Origin: Salinactinospora qingdaonensis
GTDB lineage: Bacteria > Actinomycetota > Actinomycetes > Streptosporangiales > Streptosporangiaceae
NCBI RefSeq assembly: GCF_039539445.1
Contig: NZ_BAABDD010000004.1
Coordinates: 1-64,000, forward strand
Length of the DNA: 64,000 nt
Direction: 5' to 3'
Part shown: positions 51,219 to 60,562 of the stretch, one piece after another
Layout of the letters: each line of letters starts with the position of its first letter
Numbering within the stretch: position 1 is the stretch's first letter
Program-made: the position numbers and the translations under genes
Notes under the pieces: generated by a model
Seen by the model: the letters and a program-made list of their open reading frames with translations, nothing else
Told to the model about the DNA's origin: nothing
The model's database searches: none

Positions 51219-52031
51219 TCACCGGGCGTAGAGGTCGGGGCGGCGGTCGCGCAGGAAGGGGCGGGTGTGGCGGCGTTGGGTGACGCGGTCGAGGTCCAGC
51301 TCGGCGAGGACCAGCTCGTCGGCGCCGGAGTCGCCGGCTTGGGCGAGGATCTGACCGTCGGGGTCGTAGACGGCGCTGGTGCCGAAGTAGTCCTTGGCGC
51401 CCTCGGTGCCGATGCGGTTGGCGCACAGCACGAACATGGTGTTGAAGATGGCGTGGGCGCGCAACTCCAGTTGGAACACCTCACGCATGGGGGCGCTGGC
51501 CGAGGCCACCGGCACCGCCAGCACCGAGCCGCCGTCCAGCGCCACATGCCGGCCCAGCTCGGGGAAGTGGCGCTCGTAGCAGATGATGGTGCCCACTCGG
51601 GTCTGGCCGGTGTCGACGGTCTCGGGCGGGTGCTCGCCGGGCCGGAAGTAGAACTTCTCGGGAAAGCCGTTGGAGAAGGGCAGGTGCGACTTGCGGTACA
51701 GCGAGCGCAGCTCGCCGGCCACATAGGTGCAGGCGGTGTTGTGGTAGACCCCGGGCGTTGCGGTGGCCTCGAACACCGAGGAGATGACGGTGATGCCGTG
51801 GGCGCGGGAGCGGTCGGCGGCCATCCGGTTGGAGGGGCCGTCGTGGGGGTCCTCGGCGTGGGCGAAGTAGTCGAGGTCGGGTTCGGGCTGCACGAACGGC
51901 AGGCTGAACAGCTCGGGCAGCAGCACCAGGTGCGCGCCCTGTTCGGCGGCGGCGTCGATGAGCCGGGCGGCCCGCTGGATCATGGTGGCGCGGTCGGCGT
52001 CGACCCGCAGTTGGACGGCCGCTGCTTTCAT
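51219..52031 (-). CDS. Nitrilase-superfamily amidohydrolase (N-carbamoyl amino acid / beta-ureidopropionase-like)
   Basis: A 270-residue carbon-nitrogen hydrolase with the full Glu-Lys-Cys triad: LLPELFSLPF, LYRKSHLPFSN and IICYERHFPELG. Members of this group hydrolyse N-carbamoyl amino acids or beta-ureidopropionate to amino acid, CO2 and ammonia. That fits the hydantoinase two genes upstream, whose product is an N-carbamoyl amino acid. The ATG at 52029-52031 follows AAAGG; a start nine codons earlier is possible. It is the last gene of the leftward catabolic operon. Confidence 0.88.
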   Translation of the reverse strand: MKAAAVQLRVDADRATMIQRAARLIDAAAEQGAHLVLLPELFSLPFVQPEPDLDYFAHAEDPHDGPSNRMAADRSRAHGITVISSVFEATATPGVYHNTACTYVAGELRSLYRKSHLPFSNGFPEKFYFRPGEHPPETVDTGQTRVGTIICYERHFPELGRHVALDGGSVLAVPVASASAPMREVFQLELRAHAIFNTMFVLCANRIGTEGAKDYFGTSAVYDPDGQILAQAGDSGADELVLAELDLDRVTQRRHTRPFLRDRRPDLYAR

Positions 52032-52076
52032 CGGGGTGCCTTTCGCGTCGGGGAGCACAGTGAGGATGGTGGGCTG

Positions 52077-53084
52077 TCAGTCGCGGGCGGCGGCCACCAG
52101 CCGGGTCAGGGTCTGCTCCTTGTCGCCCAGGGTGGAGATGATGGGGCAGCGCACGCCCGCCTCGTGGTAGGTCTGGAGCCGCTCGAACGCCTCGGCGGTG
52201 GTGCCGCAGGCGGTGACGTTTTGCACCAGGCTGTTGGGCACCAGCGTCATGGCGCGTTTGATGTCCTCGGGGGTGGCGGGCCAGCCGGCGACCTCTTGGA
52301 TGCGGGCCACCAGCTCGGGCTCGACCCCGCAGTGCTCGGCGATGTGGGGCTGCTGCATGAGGTAGAGCGTGAGGAACGCCTTGCAGGCGTCGATGGCCTC
52401 TTGGCGGTCGTCGTCGTTGACGCTGCACGCCACGATCTGGGTCGTGTCGATGCTGGCGCGGCCGTCGGCGCGTTTGGCGATACCCGCGGCGATGGCCTTG
52501 CGCGCGTCGTCGAGGTAGGAGGGCGGCAACAGGAAATCCATGTGGACACCGTCGGTGAGCTCGCCGGCCAGCTCCAGCATCCGCGGGCCGACCGCGCCCA
52601 CGTAGATGGGGATGTCCACGGGCCGGTTCTCGCGGTACATGCTGTCGAAGCGCACCCCGCGCATGGTGACGAACTCGCCCTCGACGTCGACGATCTCGTT
52701 GCGGAAGAACGCCTGCAACACGCCGATGTACTCGCGCATGGATTTCAGCGGTTTGCGCAGCGGCTCGCCGACTTTGGAGGCCAGCGGCTCCCACCAGGCG
52801 CCGATGCCCAGGATGGCCCGCCCGGGCGCGACCTCGTCGAGAGTCTTGAAGGTGACCGCCATCAGCGCGGCGTTGCGGCTTTTGTTGTTGACCACGCCGG
52901 TGCCGATCTTCACGTTGTCGGTGCGGTGGGCCACGATCGCTGCGGGGACGATGCCGTCGCGGGCCAGCCGCCCCTCGGCGACCCATACCGATTCCAGGCC
53001 GCTGCGGTCGGCCAACTCGGCCTGCCAGATGGTCTGCTCCAGGCTGAGCCGTTCACCGACGTGGATGCCCAGGGGTAGTTTCAT
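52077..53084 (-). CDS. LLM-class (F420-dependent-type) flavin oxidoreductase
   Basis: A 335-residue luciferase-like TIM barrel: LGIHVGERLSLEQTIWQAEL, VWVAEGRLARDGIVPAAIVA, VKIGTGVVNNKSRNAALMAV, RAILGIGAWWEPLA, and IYVGAVGPRMLELAGELTDG. The pattern of GIGAW and VGAxGPxM is that of F420-dependent LLM enzymes in actinomycetes, though FMN cannot be ruled out. Within this cluster it may perform an oxidation or ring-opening step before or after the hydantoinase. The ATG at 53082-53084 follows GGAGAGGAAG. It lies 59 bases after the hydantoinase stop. Confidence 0.88.
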   Translation of the reverse strand: MKLPLGIHVGERLSLEQTIWQAELADRSGLESVWVAEGRLARDGIVPAAIVAHRTDNVKIGTGVVNNKSRNAALMAVTFKTLDEVAPGRAILGIGAWWEPLASKVGEPLRKPLKSMREYIGVLQAFFRNEIVDVEGEFVTMRGVRFDSMYRENRPVDIPIYVGAVGPRMLELAGELTDGVHMDFLLPPSYLDDARKAIAAGIAKRADGRASIDTTQIVACSVNDDDRQEAIDACKAFLTLYLMQQPHIAEHCGVEPELVARIQEVAGWPATPEDIKRAMTLVPNSLVQNVTACGTTAEAFERLQTYHEAGVRCPIISTLGDKEQTLTRLVAAARD

Positions 53085-53143
53085 GGCGGTCTTCCTCTCC
53101 GGTGGCCGCGGCGCGGCGGGCGTGGAACGGGTGGGACGGGGGT

Positions 53144-54562
53144 TCAGGCGAGGTCGGGGGCGGCGCGGGTGAGGTAGCGGCCCCGGCCGGGGGTGGCGTG
53201 CAGTTCGTCGCCGTCGACGATCAGCTCGCCGCGCGAGAACACCTTCCGGGGCCGGCCGGTGACCCGCATGCCCTCGTAGAGGGTGTAGTCGGTGCGGCTG
53301 TGCGCTCCGGCGGCGGTGATCGTGTGCTCGGCGGCCGGGTCCCAGACGACGATGTCGGCGTCGGCGCCGGCCTGGATGGTGCCCTTGCGGGGGTAGAGGC
53401 CGAAGAGCTTGGCGGGGCGGGTGGCGGTGAGGTCGACGAAGCGGCGCAGGTCGATGCGGCCCTCGACGACGCCGGCCTGGTGGATCACCATGAGGCGCTC
53501 TTCCACACCGGGCACCCCGTTGGGCACTTTGGGGAAGTAACCGGTCGAGCGGGACTTCTGCGGCGGCAGGTCGTCGGGCTGGCCGAGGTAGAAGGGGGCG
53601 TGGTCGGTGCCGATGGTCGACAGCGCACCGGTGGCCAGCGCCCGCCACAGGTGTTCCTGGTTGGCGCGTTCGCGGATCGGCGGCGAGCACAGGTAGGCGG
53701 CGGCCTCGGGGCCGTCGTGGTCGTAGTCCTCGTAGGCGGCCAGCAGGTACTGCGGGCACGTCTCGCCCCACACGTCCAGGCCGCGGGCGCGGGCGGCGGC
53801 GATCTCCTCGGCGGCCCACCGGCTGGAGACGTGCACCGTGAACAGGGGGCTGCCCACGCTCTCGGCGATGGCCACGGCGCGGTGCACCGCCTCGCCTTCG
53901 GAGATGTGGCTGTGGGCGGCGTGGTGGTGGCGTTCGCTGGTGTGGCCGGCGTCGACGAGGCGGCGGGCGGCGTCGGCGACGAGGTGGCCGTTCTCGGCGT
54001 GGACCATGGGCAGCACGCCCTCGTCGGCGGCCAGGCGCATGCCGTGGATGAGGGTGGCGTCGTCGACCATCTGGGTGCCGGGGTAGGCCATGAAGAACTT
54101 CCAACTGCTGACCCCCTCGCGGGCGAGCCGGCGCAGGTCGGCCAGGGCGTCGGCCTGCTGCTCGAGGGGTGGGGCGATGGCGTGCAGCCCGAAGTCGACC
54201 ACGCAGCGGCGGCTGCCGGCCTCGATGCGGCGTTGGAAGGAGTCGTAGAGCGAGTGGTCGGGCTCTTTCTTGGTGAAGTCGACGATGGTGGTGGTGCCGC
54301 CGAAGGCGGCGGCGACCGTGCCGGTGTGGAAGTCGTCGGAGGTGCGGGTGGTGAACCCGTCGATGGGGTATTCGAGGTGGGTGTGGGTGTCGACGCCGCC
54401 GGGCAGCAGGTAGTGCCCGGTGGCGTCGACGGCCCGAGCGGCCGGCCCCGCGGCCCCCGGCGCGGTGACGGCCGTGACGCGCTCGCCGTCGATGCGCACG
54501 TCGGCGAGCGTGTGGCCCTCGGCGGTGACGACGGTGCCGCCGGTGATGAGGGTGGTGGTCAT
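53144..54562 (-). CDS. Hydantoinase / dihydropyrimidinase
   Basis: A 472-residue cyclic amidohydrolase. Metal ligands are complete: GGVDTHTHLEYP (His-x-His), SWKFFMAYPG (the Lys that is carbamylated), PMVHAENGHL (His), VHVSSRWAAEE (His) and IGTDHAPF (Asp). Composite-domain strands at both ends (LITGGTVVTAEGHTLADVRI, ADIVVWDP) complete the fold. It opens hydantoin or dihydropyrimidine rings to carbamoyl amino acids, which the adjoining nitrilase-type enzymes can hydrolyse. The ATG overlaps the aminotransferase stop as ATGA, so the two are coupled; a beta-amino acid product would be the natural amino donor for that enzyme. Confidence 0.93.
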   Translation of the reverse strand: MTTTLITGGTVVTAEGHTLADVRIDGERVTAVTAPGAAGPAARAVDATGHYLLPGGVDTHTHLEYPIDGFTTRTSDDFHTGTVAAAFGGTTTIVDFTKKEPDHSLYDSFQRRIEAGSRRCVVDFGLHAIAPPLEQQADALADLRRLAREGVSSWKFFMAYPGTQMVDDATLIHGMRLAADEGVLPMVHAENGHLVADAARRLVDAGHTSERHHHAAHSHISEGEAVHRAVAIAESVGSPLFTVHVSSRWAAEEIAAARARGLDVWGETCPQYLLAAYEDYDHDGPEAAAYLCSPPIRERANQEHLWRALATGALSTIGTDHAPFYLGQPDDLPPQKSRSTGYFPKVPNGVPGVEERLMVIHQAGVVEGRIDLRRFVDLTATRPAKLFGLYPRKGTIQAGADADIVVWDPAAEHTITAAGAHSRTDYTLYEGMRVTGRPRKVFSRGELIVDGDELHATPGRGRYLTRAAPDLA

Positions 54563-55944
54563 GGGCGCGGGTGCTCCGTTTCGCCGATGGGCGCGGTGTG
54601 GGCGTCGGCCAGGGTCAGGACCTCGTCGAGGATGGCCATGGCGGTCTCGATCTCCTCGGCGGTGACCACGAGCGGGGGTGTCAGGCGCAGCACGTTGTTG
54701 TTGGCGCTGAGGTAGAGGCCGCGGCGCATCGCCGCCGTGGTCACCTCGGACATGGGGGCGGCGTCGGCGCCGGAGGCGTGGAATCCCACGAGGGGGTCGC
54801 GGGTGGTGCGGTCGCGCACCAGCTCCAGGCCGTAGAACAGGCCGCGCCCCCGGATGTCGCCGATGCTGGGGTGGCGCTCGGCCAGCTCGCGCAGCCGCTT
54901 GTCCATGAGCCGGCCCTGCTCGCGGGCGTTGTCGATGACGCCTTCCTCGGCCATGATGCGCAGCGCGGCCACGCCGGAGGCGCACGCCAGCGGGTGGCCG
55001 GCGTAGGTGAGGCCGCCGGGGAAGCGGTGGTCGCGCAGCCAGGTGCCCAGGTCGCGGGAGACGATCATGGCGCCCAGCGGCACGTAGCCGGAGTTGAGGC
55101 CCTTGGCGGTGGTGAGGATGTCGGGCACCACGTCCCAGTGCTGGCAGGCGAACCATTCGCCGGTGCGGCCGAAGCCGGCCATGACCTCGTCGAAGATGAG
55201 GAGGATGCCGTGCTCGTCGCAGACCTCGCGCAGGGCGTGCAGGTAGCCGTCGGGCGGGTAGATGATGCCGTTGGTGCCGGTGACGGTCTCGACGATGACG
55301 GCGGCGACGGTCTCGGGATTCTCGTAGCGCAGGAGTTCTTCGAGGTGGGGGCGGCCGGTGCACACCGGGCACGGGTCGGGGTGGCCGGCGGGGCAGCGGT
55401 AGGTGTAGGGGTCGAGCATGCGCACCACGCCGGGCATGGCGGCGCTCTCGCCGCCCCACCGGCGCGGGTCGCCGGTGAGCGAGAGCGCGCCGGCGGTGGC
55501 GCCGTGGTAGGAGCGGTACCGGGCGATGATCTTGTGGCGGCCGGTGGCGTGGCGGGCCAGCCGGATGGCGTTCTCGTTGGCGGCGGCGCCGCCGGTGGTG
55601 AAGAACGACATGGTCAACTCGCCGGGGGCGAGCCGGGCGAGGGTTTCGGCGAGGTGGGCGCGCGCCTCGTCGGCGAATCCGGGGCCGATGTAGCACTGGC
55701 GGGCGGCGGCGCGCTGGATCTCGGCGACCAGCGCGGGGTGCTGGTGGCCCAGGTTGAGGTTGACCAACTGGGATTGGAAGTCGAGGTAGCGGTTGCCGTC
55801 GTAGTCCCAGAACCACGAGCCCGAGCCGCCGGCGATCGGCAGGGCGTTGACCGCGCCCTGGGTAGACCAGGAGTGGATGACGTAGTCGCGGTCGGCCTGC
55901 TGGATGCGTTCCTTGGACCAGCCGGCGCTGTCGGTGGCGTGCAT
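54559..55944 (-). CDS. Class III (omega/beta-alanine-type) aminotransferase
   Basis: A 461-residue PLP enzyme: FWDYDGNRYLDFQSQLVNLN, SFFTTGGAAANENAIRLARH, IIARYRSYHGATAGALSLTG, LLIFDEVMAGFGRTGEWFAC (the Asp pairing with PLP) and ILTTAKGLNSGYVPLGAMIV with the Schiff-base Lys of TAKG. The sequence belongs to the group that includes beta-alanine-pyruvate and omega-amino-acid aminotransferases. Placed between the amino acid synthesis family gene and the hydantoinase, it would take the amino group off the amino acid released from ring opening. A CPVC-containing stretch (GHPDPCPVCTGR) is an unusual insertion. The ATG is at 55942-55944. Confidence 0.92.
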   Translation of the reverse strand: MHATDSAGWSKERIQQADRDYVIHSWSTQGAVNALPIAGGSGSWFWDYDGNRYLDFQSQLVNLNLGHQHPALVAEIQRAAARQCYIGPGFADEARAHLAETLARLAPGELTMSFFTTGGAAANENAIRLARHATGRHKIIARYRSYHGATAGALSLTGDPRRWGGESAAMPGVVRMLDPYTYRCPAGHPDPCPVCTGRPHLEELLRYENPETVAAVIVETVTGTNGIIYPPDGYLHALREVCDEHGILLIFDEVMAGFGRTGEWFACQHWDVVPDILTTAKGLNSGYVPLGAMIVSRDLGTWLRDHRFPGGLTYAGHPLACASGVAALRIMAEEGVIDNAREQGRLMDKRLRELAERHPSIGDIRGRGLFYGLELVRDRTTRDPLVGFHASGADAAPMSEVTTAAMRRGLYLSANNNVLRLTPPLVVTAEEIETAMAILDEVLTLADAHTAPIGETEHPRP

Positions 55945-55999
55945 GGGGTGGGGGCGTCCTTCCGGCGTTGCGGTGGGGTGGGTGGCGCGGGCGGCGGAG

Positions 56000-56566
56000 T
56001 CAGCTTGCCGGGGCGACTTCGGCGCCGAAGCTGGCGAGCCGGGCCAGCGGACGGCCGGTGTTGCTGGCGGCGCAGACGACGACGATCTCGCGGGGCAGCG
56101 GCGCGTCGGCGACCTGGAAGGTCACCGTCTGGTGGTGGGAGCGGGTCTTGGCGTCGAGCTTGTGCTTGAGGGGGATGTCGATGGCGGCGCCGGTGGGGCC
56201 GATCTTCTCGGCGGCGGGCAGCAGTTCGGTGCCGGCGGCGGCGTCGCGGAACACGTTGCCGAAGCGCAGGTTGTGGATGAGCGCCGAGCCGTGCTCGACC
56301 TCGCCGCCGGTACCCACCAGTGCGGCCTTGCCGAACGCCTCGACGTCCTCGCCGAGGGCGCGCACGCATCGCGGCCCCACCAGCTCGCCGATCTCGGCGC
56401 CGATGGCGTCGGCAGTGGTGACCAGGTCTTCGGTGTACTCGGCGGGGTAGGGGGTGTCGATGACGGCACCGACCATGGCGACGCGGTGGGGCCGCTGTAG
56501 GGGGCGCCCGTTCTCTCGGCCGGTCTCGTGCACGATCTCGACGATCTTGCGGACGGTGACGTTCAC
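56000..56566 (-). CDS. Amino acid synthesis family protein (DUF1185 type)
   Basis: A 188-residue protein of the family named amino acid synthesis, whose biochemical role is unknown. Typical stretches are VRKIVEIVHETGRENGRPLQ, RVAMVGAVIDTPYPAEYTED, ALVGTGGEVEHGSALIHNLR and MVFRDAAAG-like NVFRDAAAGTELLPAAEK, followed by GAAIDIPLKHKLDAKTRSHH. The product is complete. It is first in a leftward unit of five genes (56566 to 51219), and the palindromic operator at 56613-56638 lies just upstream. Genes of this family often sit next to LLM enzymes and amidohydrolases, as here. Confidence 0.8.
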   Translation of the reverse strand: MNVTVRKIVEIVHETGRENGRPLQRPHRVAMVGAVIDTPYPAEYTEDLVTTADAIGAEIGELVGPRCVRALGEDVEAFGKAALVGTGGEVEHGSALIHNLRFGNVFRDAAAGTELLPAAEKIGPTGAAIDIPLKHKLDAKTRSHHQTVTFQVADAPLPREIVVVCAASNTGRPLARLASFGAEVAPAS

Positions 56567-56612
56567 GGGGTGCTTCCTCTCCGATCGGGAATCGGCGGGA
56601 CGCCGACTGTGT

Positions 56613-56638
56613 GGTTCATTGAATGAACCGATGGTTCA
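56613..56638. promoter_or_regulatory. Double palindromic operator before the catabolic operon
   Basis: Two overlapping palindromes: GGTTCATT-G-AATGAACC (56613-56629) and TGAACC-GAT-GGTTCA (56624-56638). The second matches the site at 62448-62462 in all but one symmetric base. Probably bound by the IclR protein at 57604-58374. Confidence 0.72.
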
Positions 56639-56690
56639 GATGATGCGGGCACGGGGGGCGGGTGTCAAGACATGCCAGGTGAGCCGCGGG

Positions 56691-57563
56691 TCACCGCGGC
56701 GCCGCGTACACCTCCGGACGCCGATCCCCCAGCGGGTCGTTGAACGAGGCCGCGCTCGGGTCGGGACGGGTGGCGATCAGGTCGAGCTCGGCCAGCGTGA
56801 CGCCGGTCCCCTCCGTGGAGGCCGGTCCGGCCAGCGGCCAACCGTCGCGTCCCACGATCACGCTGGAGCCGATGAAGGGCTGGCCGCGCTCCACCCCCGA
56901 GCGCCCCGCGGCGGCCACCGCCAGCTTGTTGCTGTGCGCGCCGGTCATGCACATCAGGTTGGCCATCACCACCTGGCCCGCGGGCTGCTCGGGCACCGGC
57001 ACCCAGTTCGACGGGGCGCACACCACATCGGCCCCGCCCAGCGCGCACGCCCGGAAGCTCTCGGGAAACCACAGGTCGTAGCAGATCAGCATCGCCACCC
57101 GGCCCAGCTCGGTCTCATAAACCGGAAACCCCAGGTCGCCAGGTCGATAAATCCGCTTCTCGTCATTCCACAGATGGACCTTGCGGTAGCGGCCCACCAG
57201 CCCATCCGGGCCGAGAAGTACGGCGCTGTTGTACAGTGCGTCGCCGGCGCGCTCGATCACCCCCGCCACCACCCACACGCCGTGCCGGGCGCACAACTCG
57301 GCCCACGCCCGGCACGCCGGCCCGCCGGGCACCTGCTCGGCGTGAGCGCGGGCATGCTCGGGACCGGTGAAGACGTAGCCCGACACCGCGGCCTCGGGCA
57401 GCACCAGCAGCCGCGCCCCCGACGCGACCGCCTCCTCCATCATGGCCAACGCACGCTCCAGGTTGCCGGCGTTGTCGCCGAGCACCGGCTCGGTCTGCAA
57501 CGCGGCCACCGTCACCGCGCCCGGCGGGTTCGGTGAGCGTTCGGTTACAACGTCTCGTGCCAT
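56691..57563 (-). CDS. Nitrilase-superfamily amidohydrolase (second)
   Basis: A 290-residue C-N hydrolase with Glu in LLVLPEAAVSGYVF, Lys in YRKVHLWNDEKRIY and Cys in MLICYDLWFPESFRACA, so the triad is complete. It differs clearly from the paralogue at 51219-52031 and is nearer the amidase/nitrilase-like branch with the WNDE motif. It lies 40 bases downstream of the IclR gene and upstream of the operator, so it is co-transcribed with the regulator rather than with the hydantoinase unit. It may hydrolyse an amide or nitrile form of the transported substrate. Confidence 0.87.
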   Translation of the reverse strand: MARDVVTERSPNPPGAVTVAALQTEPVLGDNAGNLERALAMMEEAVASGARLLVLPEAAVSGYVFTGPEHARAHAEQVPGGPACRAWAELCARHGVWVVAGVIERAGDALYNSAVLLGPDGLVGRYRKVHLWNDEKRIYRPGDLGFPVYETELGRVAMLICYDLWFPESFRACALGGADVVCAPSNWVPVPEQPAGQVVMANLMCMTGAHSNKLAVAAAGRSGVERGQPFIGSSVIVGRDGWPLAGPASTEGTGVTLAELDLIATRPDPSAASFNDPLGDRRPEVYAAPR

Positions 57564-57603
57564 AGGTCGTCACCTTTTCCTCGCGTGGCGCCTCCCGAAG
57601 GTC

Positions 57604-58374
57604 TCACCGGTGGATCACCGCCCCGGTCACCTCCAAGACCCGCTCCAGTTGCCCCGCGGCCTCGCGCACGTGGGCCGCGATCTCGGGGATGCGTTCCCGC
57701 GTGATACGGAAGGTGGGTCCGCCGATCCACACCGCGTAGGGCTCGGTGTGGCGGGTGCGCACCGTCGCGGCGACGGCGGCGGCGCCCTCCTCCATCTCGT
57801 CGTAGGCCACGGCGTAGCCCCGCTCGCGCACCTCGGCCAACTCCTCCAGGAACACCCCCAGATCGGGCAGGTGCGCCGGCCGGTTCTCGGCGAAGTCGTC
57901 GCCGAAGTCCGCACGCACCTGCTCGGGGGTGAGCGAACTGAGCAGCGCCTTACCGGTGGAGGTGCGCCACACCGACAGGGTGCGCGGCACCGGCCGGTAG
58001 GTCTGGCCGATAACCTTCGGGCCGGTGACCTGGGAAACCACCATGACGTGCGGGGGCATCAGTACGTCGAGCCCGGAGGTCTCTTGGGTCCGCTCGGCCA
58101 GGTCGCGCAGGATGGCCTGCATCTGGGTGTGGGCGCCGCCCTGGTCGAGCAGCCCACCCACGATCGACAGCAGCCCAAAGGAGACCCGGTAGCGCTTGGT
58201 CACCGGATCGAGGTCCAGCCACCGCTCCCGCTCCAGCACGCTCAACACCCGGTAGCAGGTCGCCTTGGGGATCTCGGCGGCCCGGGCGACCTCGCTCAGC
58301 CCCATCCCTTCGGGGTTGGCGGCCACCGCCCGAAGAATCCAGATCGTGCGCTGGACTAGCCCTGCCTCGCTCAT
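57604..58374 (-). CDS. IclR-family transcriptional regulator of the import/catabolic cluster
   Basis: A 256-residue IclR protein: QRTIWILRAVAANPEGMGLS then EVARAAEIPKATCYRVLSVL is the winged helix, and the effector domain has GLDVLMPPHVMVVSQVTG, SVWRTSTGKALLSSLTPEQV and GYAVAYDEMEEGAAAVAATV. The ATG at 58372-58374 is preferred over an ATG six codons earlier. It is flanked by the ABC importer genes and the catabolic genes, all in the same direction, and the matching palindromes before 56566 and before 62365 are good candidates for its sites. Confidence 0.92.
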   Translation of the reverse strand: MSEAGLVQRTIWILRAVAANPEGMGLSEVARAAEIPKATCYRVLSVLERERWLDLDPVTKRYRVSFGLLSIVGGLLDQGGAHTQMQAILRDLAERTQETSGLDVLMPPHVMVVSQVTGPKVIGQTYRPVPRTLSVWRTSTGKALLSSLTPEQVRADFGDDFAENRPAHLPDLGVFLEELAEVRERGYAVAYDEMEEGAAAVAATVRTRHTEPYAVWIGGPTFRITRERIPEIAAHVREAAGQLERVLEVTGAVIHR

Positions 58375-58488
58375 GCGGACGCTTCTTTCCATCGTGGGGG
58401 TAGGGGGACGCCGCGCCGGGGGAGGCTCCCCGCCACGACGCCACGACCCTAACCACAAACCATCGCCCTCATTAGGAGGGCGAACGTC

Positions 58489-59682
58489 TTATTCGCCGCC
58501 GGGGGTCACCTCCACCTCCCTGGCGTCGAAATCGGCGCCGACGACGTCGAGCCCCTCTTCGGCCGCGGCCTGGCGGGCGGCCTCGCTGAGGTCGGTGCGG
58601 TAGGCGTCCTCGCCGGGCGCCTCGGGCAGCACCTCGCCCTCGACCGCGGTCTCGATGGTCTGCTCCCAGGCGTCGGGGTCCATGTCGCCGATGCCCTCGA
58701 CGCCTTCGGGCGAGGGCCAGATGAGTTTATTGACCTCGTTGAGCTGCCAGGTCATGTGGCCGCGGCCCAGCGTGGTGCCGTTGTCGAGCACGATGTCGAC
58801 ACACTCCTCGAAGGAGTCGCGGCAGAACCCCCACCCCTGGAAGGTGGCCTTGAGGAAACGCTGGGCGATGTCTTCGTTGTCGCCCTCGGCCAGCCACGCG
58901 CCGCGGGCATAAACGCTGTCCTCCAGCGTGAAGTACCCCAACTCCTGGAGGTCGATGACGTTGAAGTCGGAAGGCTGGTACAGCTCACCCGTCTCGGGGT
59001 TGGTGGCCTCCAGCAGTTGGGCGTACTCGTTGTAGGTCTTGGCCTGGGCGGCGTCGATTTCGCGGTTGAGCAGCAGCGACATGTCGAAGGGCTGCTGCAC
59101 GACGGTGGTGTCCTCGTCGAGGTCCAGCCCCGCGCCGTGCATCGCGGCGCGCAGCGTGAGGTCGTTGCCGAACCCCCAACTGCCCACCCGCTTGCCCTCC
59201 AGATCGGACAATGTCTCGATCCCGGAGTCGGCCCAGCTCACCTGCAAGTAGGCGCCACGTTGGAAGATCTGGGCGATGTTGACGATGTCGGCGCCCTCGG
59301 CGCGGCTGGCCATCGACTTGGTGACGTGGCTGACGGCGAACTCGGCGTTACCCGAAGACAGCAACTGCTGCGGGACCACGTTGACCCCGCCCTCCTTGAT
59401 GGTGACGTCGAGGCACTCCTCGCTGTAGAAGCCCTCGTCCTTGGCGGCGTAGTAGCCGGCGAACTGCGACTGGGCCACCCACTGCAACACGACGGTGACC
59501 TCGTCGACGCTTTCGCAGTGCTCGGCCGCGCTCGCATCGTCGCCGCCGCCCCCGCCGGGGGTGGCCAGGTCGGCGCTCTGGCCGGCACAGCCCGCCGCGG
59601 CCAGCAGCGCGGCACCGGCGGCGGTGGCCAGCAGGCGACGCGACCAGGGCGGTGGAGTCGGGGAGAACACAGGTGGGGTCAT
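58489..59682 (-). CDS. NMT1/THI5-like ABC substrate-binding lipoprotein
   Basis: A 397-residue solute-binding protein. The N-terminal 32 residues are a lipoprotein signal: an Arg pair, a hydrophobic stretch and LLAAAGC with Cys32. The mature part has the NMT1/SsuA-like pattern: VTVVLQWVAQSQFAGYYAAK, GFYSEECLDVTIKEGGVNVV, LLSSGNAEFAVSHVTKSM and LSDLEGKRVGSWGFGNDL. Related proteins bind pyrimidine or other N-heterocyclic precursors, nitrate or sulfonates. With a hydantoinase operon on the same strand, an N-heterocycle is the most likely ligand. The last 60 residues are Glu-rich. The permease gene follows 58 bases upstream. Confidence 0.9.
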   Translation of the reverse strand: MTPPVFSPTPPPWSRRLLATAAGAALLAAAGCAGQSADLATPGGGGGDDASAAEHCESVDEVTVVLQWVAQSQFAGYYAAKDEGFYSEECLDVTIKEGGVNVVPQQLLSSGNAEFAVSHVTKSMASRAEGADIVNIAQIFQRGAYLQVSWADSGIETLSDLEGKRVGSWGFGNDLTLRAAMHGAGLDLDEDTTVVQQPFDMSLLLNREIDAAQAKTYNEYAQLLEATNPETGELYQPSDFNVIDLQELGYFTLEDSVYARGAWLAEGDNEDIAQRFLKATFQGWGFCRDSFEECVDIVLDNGTTLGRGHMTWQLNEVNKLIWPSPEGVEGIGDMDPDAWEQTIETAVEGEVLPEAPGEDAYRTDLSEAARQAAAEEGLDVVGADFDAREVEVTPGGE

Positions 59683-59740
59683 GGGGAGATTCCTCTCTGC
59701 GGTGGGGACGGTGGTGAGCGGTGGGTCAACGGTGGAAGGG

Positions 59741-60562
59741 TCAGTCGGCGGTCGAGCGCACGGTGGCGTGCCAGGGCATCAGCAGCCGCTCCAGCAGGTT
59801 GATCGCCCCGAACAGCGCCAGGCCCAGCGCGGCGGCGACGAGGATGCCCGCCCACGCCTCGGCGTAGCGGGGCAGCGCCGCCATCTGGGCGATGTAGACA
59901 CCCAAGGCGTTGGCCAGCCCGCCGAAGTACTCGCTGACGATGACGCCGATCACGCTGAGCGTGGCGCCCAGCTTCACCCCGTTGAACAGGTAGGGCAGGG
60001 CGTGGGGCAGCCGCGCCCGCAGCGCCACCTGACGCGGGGTGGCCGCCATCGACGCCATCACCTCCAAGTGGAGAGGAGAGATGTCGAGCAGGCCGCGCGC
60101 GGTGTTGACCAGCACGGGGAAGAACACCATGATCGCCGCGACCCCGGCCTTGGACGCGATGCTGGCCGTGCCCAGCCAGTTGTTGAAGATCGGTGCGAGC
60201 GCCACGATGGGGGCGCAGTTGACGATGACGGCCACGGTCAGCACCGGCGCCGAGATCGAGCGGAACCGCGCCAGCAGCAGCGCTACCGTCACGCCGCCCG
60301 CCACCCCGGTCAGCAGCCCCAGCAGCACGGCCTGCACCGTGACCACCGAGGCGGCCAGGATCGTGGTGAGGTTGGCGGCCAGCGCGGCCCCGATCTCGGT
60401 GGGCGCCGGCAGCACGAACGACTCCACGTTGAAGCCGCGCACCAGCGCCTGCCATAGCGCCAGGATCACCACGGGTGCCGCGACCGCCGGCACCACGTGG
60501 CGCACCAACCAAGGCGCCACCGCCGGGGCACGGCGGGGGCCGGTGTCGGTCGTCGCCGTCAT
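59741..60562 (-). CDS. ABC transporter permease, SsuC/ThiX type (second)
   Basis: A 273-residue BPD-type permease with six helices. The first is WLVRHVVPAVAAPVVILALW, and the EAA loop that contacts the ATPase is EVMASMAATPRQVALRARLP then HALPYLFNGVKLGATLSVIG. It resembles but is not identical to the permease at 61427-62365, so the importer is a heterodimer. Its ATG overlaps the ATPase stop as ATGA, and the binding-protein gene follows. The order permease, ATPase, permease, binding protein is complete for an NMT1-type importer. Confidence 0.9.
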   Translation of the reverse strand: MTATTDTGPRRAPAVAPWLVRHVVPAVAAPVVILALWQALVRGFNVESFVLPAPTEIGAALAANLTTILAASVVTVQAVLLGLLTGVAGGVTVALLLARFRSISAPVLTVAVIVNCAPIVALAPIFNNWLGTASIASKAGVAAIMVFFPVLVNTARGLLDISPLHLEVMASMAATPRQVALRARLPHALPYLFNGVKLGATLSVIGVIVSEYFGGLANALGVYIAQMAALPRYAEAWAGILVAAALGLALFGAINLLERLLMPWHATVRSTAD